DNA of 9,153 nt from the NCBI GenBank assembly GCA_023461135.1, contig JAEWNX010000326.1, positions 1 through 9,153 of the forward strand, in the 5' to 3' direction. This DNA is from Pseudomonadota bacterium (GTDB lineage Bacteria > Pseudomonadota > Alphaproteobacteria > Caulobacterales > Aquidulcibacteraceae). Positions 1-6,206 of this stretch are shown piece by piece. The notes below the pieces were generated by a model. It saw nothing but the letters and a program-made list of their open reading frames with translations, was not told the origin of the DNA and made no database searches. Both the position numbers and the translations under genes were made by a program. Position 1 is the stretch's first letter. Every line of letters begins with the position of its first letter.

Positions 1-882
1 CTGAACATCCTCGGCTTCGCCTACCGTGAGATCAAACAAACATCCATCGATATGGAGAAGATGTTTGCGTTGCTGGACGAGGCGCCGGACGTGGCAGACG
101 CGCCGAACGCCAAGGCGCTCGCCGGCAAGCGCGGCGAAGTCGTGTTCGATCACGTGTCGTTCTCGCACGAGGGCAGGGACATGGGCTTGGAGGAGGTCTC
201 CTTCACGGCGCCCGCCGGAACGACGACGGCGATCGTCGGTCCCTCCGGGGCGGGCAAATCGACCATCCTCAAGCTGCTGTTCCGCTTCTACGATCCGCTA
301 TCCGGCCGCGTTCTGATCGACGGCCAGGATCTGCGCGACGTCACGCAAACCTCGCTCCGCAATGCGCTCGGGCTGGTGCCGCAGGACGTCGTCCTCTTCA
401 ACGACACGATCCGCTACAACATCATTTACGGCAAACCCGAGGCGACACAGTGTGAACTGGAGGAGGCGGCGCGCCGCGCCCAACTCCTCCACTTCATCGA
501 AAGCCTGCCGCAAGGCTGGGACACGCGCGTCGGTGAACGCGGCCTCAAGCTTTCCGGCGGCGAAAAGCAACGTGTCGGCATCGCCCGCGTCGTGCTGAAG
601 GATCCGGCCATTCTTATTCTCGACGAGGCGACCTCATCCTTGGACAGCGCCACCGAAGCGGACGTGCAGAGCGCGCTCGAAGAAGCATCGCGCGGCCGCA
701 CAACGCTCGTGGTGGCGCACCGCCTCTCGACGATCGCCGGGGCCGATCAGATCGTCGTCCTTGACGAAGGCCGCGTCGTCGAACGCGGCACACACGCCGC
801 TCTCATCGCCCGCGACGGGCTCTATGCCTCGCTGTGGAAGCGCCAGGCTGAAGAGCCGGAAGCAGTCGCGGCGGCGGAATAA
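1..882 (+). CDS. atm1: Atm1/HMT1-type ABC exporter, C-terminal part (5' end outside window)
   Basis: Reading frame 1 is open from base 1 to the TAA at 880-882, giving the last 293 residues of an ABC half-transporter. The first ~35 residues (LNILGFAYREIKQ then an IDMEKMF motif) match the end of the last membrane helix and the linker of Atm1/HMT1-type exporters. A complete nucleotide-binding domain follows: Walker A GPSGAGKST at 80-88, a Q-loop region reading PQDVVLFNDTIRYNI that is typical of the Atm1 branch, the ABC signature LSGGEKQR from 184, Walker B ILILDEATSSLD with D208/E209, and the H-loop histidine H240. Family knowledge: homodimeric inner-membrane exporters of glutathione-linked sulfur or metal species. 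The membrane domain is off the window, so the full length and cargo cannot be judged. An internal ATG at 52 is not the start, because the frame continues upstream with conserved sequence. The gap and palindrome downstream suggest it is not co-transcribed with the next operon. Confidence 0.93.
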   Translation: MNILGFAYREIKQTSIDMEKMFALLDEAPDVADAPNAKALAGKRGEVVFDHVSFSHEGRDMGLEEVSFTAPAGTTTAIVGPSGAGKSTILKLLFRFYDPLSGRVLIDGQDLRDVTQTSLRNALGLVPQDVVLFNDTIRYNIIYGKPEATQCELEEAARRAQLLHFIESLPQGWDTRVGERGLKLSGGEKQRVGIARVVLKDPAILILDEATSSLDSATEADVQSALEEASRGRTTLVVAHRLSTIAGADQIVVLDEGRVVERGTHAALIARDGLYASLWKRQAEEPEAVAAAE

Positions 883-883
883 T

Positions 884-970
884 TGGACCGCCGGCGTCAC
901 CCGCCAGCGGGCGCGACGTTCTAGAGTCTGGCGCAGCCGGCCGGGACGCCGGCGGTCCATAGGCGTCCCG
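884..970. repeat. intergenic palindrome with two competing stems
   Basis: TGGACCGCCGGCGTC at 884-898 is the exact reverse complement of 945-959, a 15-bp perfect inverted repeat around a 46-nt interior. Inside it CGCCAG (902-907) pairs with CTGGCG (928-933), and a TCTAGA palindrome (920-925) lies close to the dyad centre. The right arm is also part of a second stem: CGGGACGCC (942-950) pairs with GGCGTCCCG (962-970) across an 11-nt loop. The two stems share 945-950 and cannot form together. The element begins two bases after the ABC stop codon and ends 38 nt before the chosen aminomethyltransferase start. It could be a dispersed palindromic repeat, a terminator-like structure without a T-run, or a leader that switches between folds. 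Only one copy is present here, so dispersal is not shown. Confidence 0.8.
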
Positions 971-1008
971 ACTTGATTGAGCCGGGCGAAACGTGTCTCA
1001 AGGCGGCC

Positions 1009-2214
1009 ATGCTCGAGACGCTTCAGCTCAAACGCACGGCCTTCCACGAGCGCACCTCGCGCCTCTCTGTGGCGCAGAACTGGCGCCGGTGGGCGGGCTA
1101 CATGGTGGTCGGCTCGTACGATCTGTCGCTCGATCACGAATATTGGGCCATTCGCGACCGCGCGGCGCTGATCGATGTCTCGCCGCTGATGAAATACATG
1201 ATCGAAGGCCCGGACGCCGCGCGCCTTCTGCATAAGGTCACGCCGCGCGACGTGCACAAGATGAAGGTGGGCGTCGTCTCCTACACCGGCTGGTGTGACG
1301 AAGAAGGCAAGCTCCTCGACGACGGCACCATCGCCCGGCTCGGCCCACAGCTCTTTCGCATGACGTCCGCGGATCCTTCGCTGCGCTGGTTGGCCATGAA
1401 TGCGGTGGGCATGGACGTGACGGTCACCGACGTGACCGACCAGATCGCGGCGCTCAGCTTGCAGGGCCCAAAGTCGCGCGCTGTGCTCAACCGCGTCTGC
1501 CGGGACAATGTAGATGCGCTGAAATACTTCCGGGCGATGGAAAATGCGATCGGCAACGCGCCGGTCAATGTTTCGCGCACCGGCTACACCGGCGATCTTG
1601 GTTACGAGATTTGGATCGAGAACGAACACGCGCTTCCGGTTTGGGACGCGCTCATGCAAGCGGGCGACGATTACGGCATCACGCCCTGCGGGATACTTGC
1701 GATGGACATGGCGCGCGTGGAAGCGGGCCTCTTCATGGTCGATGTCGATTACACGGCTTCGACGCATGCCTGGATTGAAGGCCAAAAATCGTCGCCGTTG
1801 GAGATGGGCCTCGATTGGGCGGTTAATCTCGACAAGAAGGGCTATTTCGTCGGCCGCCGCGCACTCGAGCGCGAAAAGCGCGAGGGCTCGGCATGGAAGC
1901 TTGTCGGGCTTGATATCGATTGGGTCGGGCTGGAGAAGCTCTACGGCGAAGTCGGCCTGCCGCCCCAGATTCCGAGCATGGCCGTGCGCGGCAGCTTGCC
2001 GGTTATGGTGGACGGCAAGCAGGTTGGCTACGCCTCGACCAGCACGTGGTCGCCGGTGCTGAAGAAATACATCGCGCTCGCGCACGTGCAGCGGCCGCAC
2101 TACGAGGCGGGCGCACAGGTCACGATCGAAATCACCGTCGAGCATCATCGCAAGCAAACGCCGGCGAAGGTCGTGAAACTGCCGTTCTACGATCCTGCCT
2201 GGAAGCGAAAATAG
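1009..2214 (+). CDS. GcvT-like aminomethyltransferase family protein (folate-dependent)
   Basis: A 401-residue protein related to the glycine-cleavage T-protein and to DmdA-like folate methyltransferases. The N-terminal half has WAIRDRAALIDVSPLMKY, the 'aliD.S...k' signature of the fold. EGKLLDDGT carries D104/D105, matching the catalytic aspartate region near position 101 of T-proteins. SRTGYTGDLGYEIW (R190 to E200) is the family's RTGYTG-x-x-G-[FY]-E motif, and the C-terminal KLPFYDP is typical of the OB/barrel domain end. Family role: moving a one-carbon unit from an aminomethyl or methylated substrate to tetrahydrofolate in the cytoplasm. No gcvH or gcvP is adjacent, so glycine cleavage itself is unlikely here. 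The ATG at 1009 is preferred, with AAGGCGG at 1000-1006, although that spacing is short. An in-frame TTG at 973 would add 12 residues. The gene ends one base before the first flavoprotein, implying one operon. The substrate is unknown. Confidence 0.88.
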   Translation: MLETLQLKRTAFHERTSRLSVAQNWRRWAGYMVVGSYDLSLDHEYWAIRDRAALIDVSPLMKYMIEGPDAARLLHKVTPRDVHKMKVGVVSYTGWCDEEGKLLDDGTIARLGPQLFRMTSADPSLRWLAMNAVGMDVTVTDVTDQIAALSLQGPKSRAVLNRVCRDNVDALKYFRAMENAIGNAPVNVSRTGYTGDLGYEIWIENEHALPVWDALMQAGDDYGITPCGILAMDMARVEAGLFMVDVDYTASTHAWIEGQKSSPLEMGLDWAVNLDKKGYFVGRRALEREKREGSAWKLVGLDIDWVGLEKLYGEVGLPPQIPSMAVRGSLPVMVDGKQVGYASTSTWSPVLKKYIALAHVQRPHYEAGAQVTIEITVEHHRKQTPAKVVKLPFYDPAWKRK

Positions 2215-2215
2215 A

Positions 2216-3799
2216 ATGGCCGTCAATCACTACGACGCGATCATCATCGGCGCTGGCCACAACGGCCTGATCGCCGGCGCCTACCTCGCGCGCGCGGGCA
2301 AGAAGGTCGTCATCCTTGAGCGCCGCGAAGTCGTCGGCGGCGCGGCGGTCACCGAGGAAATCTTCCCCGGCTATAAGTTCACGGAATTCTCGTATGTCGT
2401 AAGCCTGTTGCGGCCGGAGATCATCCGCGACCTCGAATTGCCGCGTCACGGCCTGAAGATTCTGCCGCTGCCCAGCACCGTCACGCCGATGGACAACGGC
2501 GATTACCTTGCTTCGTGGCCGGATCACGAACCGACACGCCGCGAAATCTATCGCCACTCGCCGAAGGATGCGGAAGCCGCCGATGAGTATGGCCGTGTGA
2601 TGGCGCGCGCGGCGAAGGCGATCAAGCCTGTGCTGTCGCTAGTGCCGCCCGATCCGTCGTCGCTGTCGGTGCGCGATCTGCTGGGGCTGCTGAAGCTTGG
2701 CGAATACGCAAAGAGCCTCAGTGAGAAAGAGCTCTACCGGATCGCGAAGCTCGTCACCCAGTCCTCCGCAGACTTGCTGGACGAATGGTTTGAGTTCGAT
2801 CCGCTGAAGGGCACCAAGTCCGCAAGCGGCATTATCGGCACATTTCTGGGGCCGCGTTCGCCGGGCACCGCGTACGTGCTGCTGCACCATTATATGGGCG
2901 AGATCGACGGCGCTTTCCGCGCCTGGGGTTTTGCGAAGAACGGCACGGGCGGCGTGACTGCGGCGATCGCCGCGTCGGCTCGCGCGCTGGGCGCTGAGGT
3001 GCGGACGGGCGCTTCGGTGAAGCAGGTCATCGTCAAAGGCGGACGCGCGGCGGGCGTGGCGCTGGAGAATGGTGACGAGCTGCGGGCGCACGTCGTGATG
3101 TCGGCGGCGGATCCCAAGCGCAGCTTCCTCTCCTTCGTGGAGAGCAAGCATTTCCCCGACGAATTCGTCGCGAAGATCAAGAATTTCCGCGTGCGTGGTT
3201 CGTCGGGGAAGGTGAACATCGCGCTCTCCGGTTTGCCGGATTTCACCTGCATCCCCGGCGAAAGCCCGCTGCACAAGGGCGCCATCTCGATTAGCCCATC
3301 GATAGATTACATCGAGCGCGCCTACGACGAAGCCAAGTACGGCCAGTTCTCGAAGAACCCGTACATCGACATGATCATCCCCTCGATGATCGACCGCGAC
3401 ATGGCGCCGCCCGGCCATCACGTCATGTCCTGCTTCGTGCAATACGCGCCCTACGACATCGAAGGCGGCTGGGACGACGCCAAGCGCGATGCGTTCGGCG
3501 AGACCGTGATCAGCACGATCGAGCGCTACGCGCCAAACATCCGCAAGATCATCGTCGGCAAGCAGGTCATCACGCCGAAAGACATCGAGCGGATCGCCGG
3601 CATCACGGGCGGCAACATCTTCCACGGCGAACTCTTGCTGCACCAACTCTTCTTCCTGCGCCCCGCGCCGCAATGGGCCGACTTCCGCACGCCGCTGCCG
3701 GGCTATTATTTCGGCGCGTCCGGCGCGCACCCGGGCGGCGGCGTCATGGGCGCGGCGGGCAAGCTCGCGGCGCAAGAAGTGCTGAAGGATTGGCGCTGA
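2216..3799 (+). CDS. PYROXD2/phytoene-desaturase-like FAD oxidoreductase, copy 1
   Basis: A 527-residue flavoprotein of the NAD(P)/FAD-dependent oxidoreductase group that contains PYROXD2, carotenoid desaturases and amine oxidases (COG1233-like). The N-terminus is a Rossmann dinucleotide site: GAGHNG at 12-17 with the ribose-binding E35 in VVILERR, followed by a GG pair in EVVGGAAVTEE. The C-terminus has the second FAD-contact motif, GAHPGGGVMGAAG, from G503. The middle carries WFEFD and YIERAYDEAKYGQ (from Y365), which reappear in the next gene. There is no signal peptide or membrane segment, so it should be cytoplasmic. The ATG lies 1 nt after the aminomethyltransferase stop, with GGAAG at 2201-2205 as a weak ribosome site. 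Likely activity is a flavin-dependent dehydrogenation or amine oxidation; the sequence does not define the substrate. Carotenoid desaturation is possible from fold alone, but no other carotenoid gene is nearby. Confidence 0.9.
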   Translation: MAVNHYDAIIIGAGHNGLIAGAYLARAGKKVVILERREVVGGAAVTEEIFPGYKFTEFSYVVSLLRPEIIRDLELPRHGLKILPLPSTVTPMDNGDYLASWPDHEPTRREIYRHSPKDAEAADEYGRVMARAAKAIKPVLSLVPPDPSSLSVRDLLGLLKLGEYAKSLSEKELYRIAKLVTQSSADLLDEWFEFDPLKGTKSASGIIGTFLGPRSPGTAYVLLHHYMGEIDGAFRAWGFAKNGTGGVTAAIAASARALGAEVRTGASVKQVIVKGGRAAGVALENGDELRAHVVMSAADPKRSFLSFVESKHFPDEFVAKIKNFRVRGSSGKVNIALSGLPDFTCIPGESPLHKGAISISPSIDYIERAYDEAKYGQFSKNPYIDMIIPSMIDRDMAPPGHHVMSCFVQYAPYDIEGGWDDAKRDAFGETVISTIERYAPNIRKIIVGKQVITPKDIERIAGITGGNIFHGELLLHQLFFLRPAPQWADFRTPLPGYYFGASGAHPGGGVMGAAGKLAAQEVLKDWR

Positions 3800-3801
3800 T
3801 G
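3784..3801 (+). promoter_or_regulatory. ribosome site and TGATG overlap setting the second flavoprotein start
   Basis: GAAGGA at 3784-3789 sits 9 nt before the ATG at 3799. That ATG shares its A with the preceding TGA (3797-3799). This favours 3799 over an in-frame upstream ATG at 3673, which would lie deep inside the previous gene. The overlap points to translational coupling. Confidence 0.75.
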
Positions 3802-5295
3802 GCCGATGTAATCGTCATCGGCGCCGGCCTCAACGGCCTGGTCGCGGCGAACTATCTCGCGAAAGCGGGCAAGCGCGTGCTGGTGCTGGAGCGACGCGCG
3901 ATCGTTGGCGGGCAGGCGGCGACGGAAACGTTGAGCGACGGCTTCAAGGTCGACGCGTTGCACGCTGGCGGACAGCTACGCCCGGATATCGTCAGCGATC
4001 TCGATCTGATGCGTCACGGGTTGCCCGTATCCACGCGCGATCCGCTCATTTCGCTATTGCCCGATGGCCGCCAACTGCGCCTCGGCGCGGAATCGGATGC
4101 TGACACGTTGGCCTCGATCGGCGCGATCTCGCGGAAGGATGCGGAGCGCTGGCCCGAGTTCGTTGCGTTCATGAACGAAGCAGCCGCGTTCCTTGACGCG
4201 GCCTATCGCACGCCGATGCCCCGTCTGCCGCATGTGTCGTTGAGCGAAGGGCTGCCGCTGGCGCAGCTCGGCATGAAGCTGCGCAGCCTCGGCGCGCGTG
4301 ACATGTTCCGCATCATCCGCATGCTTCCGATGTCGGCGCTGGAGCTGGCGGAGGAATGGTTCGAGTCCGACGCGATGCGCGCGGCGATCGGCGCTGTCGC
4401 CATCCATGGCTCGACGCTTGGGCCGATGTCGGCAGGCAGCGGGTACACGCTGATGCACAACTGGCTGAACCGCGGCGGGCCGGGGCACAAGCGCGTCGCG
4501 GGCGGCGTCGGACGGATAGCCGACGCGCTGGTAGCAGCGTTGAAGTCACGCGGCGGCGAAGTGCGCACGTCAGCGGACGTGAAGACCATCCTGCAAGACG
4601 ATCACCGCGTCCGCGGCGTGCAGCTCGTCGGCGGCGAAGAGATCACCGCCCCCATCGTGATCTCCGGGGTCGATCCGCGTCATACGCTACTCAAGCTCGT
4701 CGGCGCCGCGGAGCTTCCGCCCGAATTCGTCTGGCGCACGCAGTCGATCAAGATGCGCGGCTCGGTCGCCAAGGTGCATCTCAGGACGGACGGCGATCAC
4801 GGCGTGCCGAAAGGCACGGTGGTGGTCGCGCCGTCCGTCCGCTACGTCGAGCGCGCTTACGATGCGGCGAAGTACGGTCAGATATCGACTGCGCCGTATC
4901 TTGAACTCACCGCCAACGGCTCGGTCGTCTCGATCCACTTCCAGTTCGCGCCCTACAAGTTACGCGACAGCGAATGGGGTCAGGAGCGCGCGGTGCTAGA
5001 ACGCATCGCCGTGGACACGGCGGTCGAAGCGCTGCCGCAGCTCAAATCCTCCATCCGCGAGATCAAATCGCTGACGCCGCTCGATCTTGAAAAAACCTAC
5101 GCCCTCACCGAAGGCGACCTCAACCACGGCCAGCTCATCCTCGACCAGATGTTTTTCATGCGCCCCATGCCCGGCTGGTCCACGCATAAGACGCCGATCG
5201 ACAATCTCTATCTCTGCGGCAACGGGGTGCATGCCGGGGGCGGGATCAGCGGCGCCAGCGGGCGTAATGCGGCGGCGGCTGTGTTGAAGCGCTGA
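3799..5295 (+). CDS. PYROXD2/phytoene-desaturase-like FAD oxidoreductase, copy 2
   Basis: A 498-residue paralogue of the preceding flavoprotein. It starts directly with the Rossmann motif: GAGLNG at 8-13, E31 in VLVLERR, then the IVGGQAATE segment. It shares the family landmarks of copy 1: WFESD for WFEFD, YVERAYDAAKYGQ (from Y349) for YIERAYDEAKYGQ, a QMFFMRP block for QLFFLRP, and a C-terminal GNGVHAGGGISGASG (from G474) for GASGAHPGGGVMGAAG. Many other positions differ, so this is an old duplication or two separately recruited family members rather than a recent copy. It is about 30 residues shorter, mostly at the N-terminal end and in loops. With a TGATG overlap to copy 1, equal dosage and possibly a heteromeric complex or two consecutive oxidations are plausible; this is inference. 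It ends 15 nt from a convergent gene. Confidence 0.9.
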   Translation: MADVIVIGAGLNGLVAANYLAKAGKRVLVLERRAIVGGQAATETLSDGFKVDALHAGGQLRPDIVSDLDLMRHGLPVSTRDPLISLLPDGRQLRLGAESDADTLASIGAISRKDAERWPEFVAFMNEAAAFLDAAYRTPMPRLPHVSLSEGLPLAQLGMKLRSLGARDMFRIIRMLPMSALELAEEWFESDAMRAAIGAVAIHGSTLGPMSAGSGYTLMHNWLNRGGPGHKRVAGGVGRIADALVAALKSRGGEVRTSADVKTILQDDHRVRGVQLVGGEEITAPIVISGVDPRHTLLKLVGAAELPPEFVWRTQSIKMRGSVAKVHLRTDGDHGVPKGTVVVAPSVRYVERAYDAAKYGQISTAPYLELTANGSVVSIHFQFAPYKLRDSEWGQERAVLERIAVDTAVEALPQLKSSIREIKSLTPLDLEKTYALTEGDLNHGQLILDQMFFMRPMPGWSTHKTPIDNLYLCGNGVHAGGGISGASGRNAAAAVLKR

Positions 5296-5312
5296 TCCCC
5301 GTCCGGGGCGCT
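5288..5312. terminator. possible shared hairpin between convergent genes
   Basis: Across the 15-nt gap between converging stop codons, CCCC (5297-5300) can pair with GGGG (5305-5308). The flanks AGCGC (5288-5292) and GCGCT (5308-5312) are also complementary, although the outer and inner arms compete for one G and leave a bulge. Neither strand has a T-run after the stem, so this is at best a weak or bidirectional terminator. Confidence 0.25.
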
Positions 5313-6114
5313 AAAGCGTCCGCACCATTTCGCGGTAGAGCTCAAACTTATCCGGGTAAAACCCAGAGCTCAGCTTCGCGCGCCCGTCCTCCGTCTTCAG
5401 TTGTTCGCGCAAGCCGTCGATGAAATCGTCCCAGCTTTCGGACTTGTTGATCACGTCGTTGAACGTCTTCACCTCCGGCCAGAGGATCGACGGCACTTGC
5501 TTGGGCGAGAGGCAGCCTTTGCGGCTGCCGCCATAGACGAATTTCAGCGCAAAAGCGTGCTTCGGCTCTTCCACATTCGTCTTGTGATAGAGCTTCGGAT
5601 TGATCAGCAGGATGTCGCCCACCTTGATCTCGGGCGTAGTCATCTTGTTGGCTTCGATATCGCTTACAGTGCGCGCGAGCGTTTTGCCCGTCCGGTAGTT
5701 GCGAAACGTGGCGTCATCGCCTTCGATCGAGACACTGTGGATGTAGTGATCCGCTTCGACGTTCACGTCCGGGATGAAGCCCAGCGGATTGGTGATCTGA
5801 TCGGGTGAGAGCAAGATCCAGGCGTTCACCGCGAACTCGAACGTGAAGAGCTCGGTGTCCATGTGCCAGCCGGTGCGGAACGTCTTGTCGGTGTAGATGT
5901 AGAAGTCGTTGAGATAGTAGATCGGCTCGGCGAGTTGCTCGCGGATCGCATTCTCGATCTTCACGTAGGTCGGGTGCGTGCGGTGATCGATCAGCGCAAA
6001 GCAGGGAATGGCGTCGTTCTCGAGCCGCGTCTTGCATGCTTCACGCAGGAACGCGACATCGCCCTCATCGAGCGCGCCACGCAGAACAACATAAGGCTTC
6101 GCCAGTTCTGGCAT
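5311..6114 (-). CDS. 2-oxoglutarate/Fe(II) oxygenase-like protein (PhyH-like)
   Basis: A 267-residue protein when started at the ATG at 6114-6112. A GTG at 6153 would add 13 residues rich in basic and proline positions with no conserved look. The core contains GWHMDTELF, giving an HxD pair (H84, D86), and further on KVGDILLINPKLYHKT with a distal H177. Together these are the 2-His-1-carboxylate iron site of the cupin-fold Fe/2OG dioxygenases. K185, or K191 in ALKFVYGG, could serve as the basic residue that binds 2-oxoglutarate. Overall length and order resemble phytanoyl-CoA hydroxylase-like (PhyH) proteins that hydroxylate small molecules. The roughly 90 residues between HxD and the distal His are on the long side. 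There is no signal peptide, so it is cytoplasmic. It lies 92 nt downstream of the PQQ-type gene on the same strand and probably shares its transcript. The substrate is not determinable. Confidence 0.72.
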   Translation of the reverse strand: MPELAKPYVVLRGALDEGDVAFLREACKTRLENDAIPCFALIDHRTHPTYVKIENAIREQLAEPIYYLNDFYIYTDKTFRTGWHMDTELFTFEFAVNAWILLSPDQITNPLGFIPDVNVEADHYIHSVSIEGDDATFRNYRTGKTLARTVSDIEANKMTTPEIKVGDILLINPKLYHKTNVEEPKHAFALKFVYGGSRKGCLSPKQVPSILWPEVKTFNDVINKSESWDDFIDGLREQLKTEDGRAKLSSGFYPDKFELYREMVRTL

Positions 6115-6206
6115 CTTCCGTCCCGGAATTTTACGGACGTTTCCCGGTACCACGAGCGCGAAAGCCGCTCAAGGCGACGCCCCTGGCGCGCGCAGCGTTT
6201 ACCAGT

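Noticed and set aside
973..1008. TTG start for the aminomethyltransferase
   Set aside because: The added 12 residues look non-conserved and overlap the leader region just after the palindrome. The ATG at 1009 is more likely, but the TTG is not excluded because the AAGGCGG spacing to the ATG is short.
634..2226. Long minus-strand open frame (530 codons) antisense to the aminomethyltransferase gene
   Set aside because: Its translation is Arg/His/Asp/Ala-rich with no recognisable motif, while the opposite strand encodes a clearly conserved protein. Long antisense frames are expected in GC-rich coding DNA.
2639..3775. Minus-strand open frame (378 codons) antisense to the first flavoprotein
   Set aside because: Same compositional signature of an antisense shadow; the + strand frame carries intact FAD motifs.
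3673..3798. In-frame upstream ATG that would lengthen the second flavoprotein by 42 residues
   Set aside because: It lies inside the first flavoprotein and its extra residues are Arg/Gly-rich without conservation. The ATG at 3799 has a good GAAGGA site and places the Rossmann motif at the normal N-terminal distance.
2216..5295. Carotenoid (phytoene) desaturase pair
   Set aside because: The fold family includes desaturases, but there is no crtB, crtY or other carotenoid gene in the window and the details fit the PYROXD2-like branch better.
6116..6128. TTCCG-TCC-CGGAA mini-palindrome ahead of the oxygenase start
   Set aside because: Only 5 bp with a 3-nt loop; too short to claim a function.
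6115..6153. GTG start extending the oxygenase-like protein by 13 residues
   Set aside because: The extension is basic with no family resemblance, and the ATG at 6114 is preceded by the purine-rich run GGGACGGAAG.
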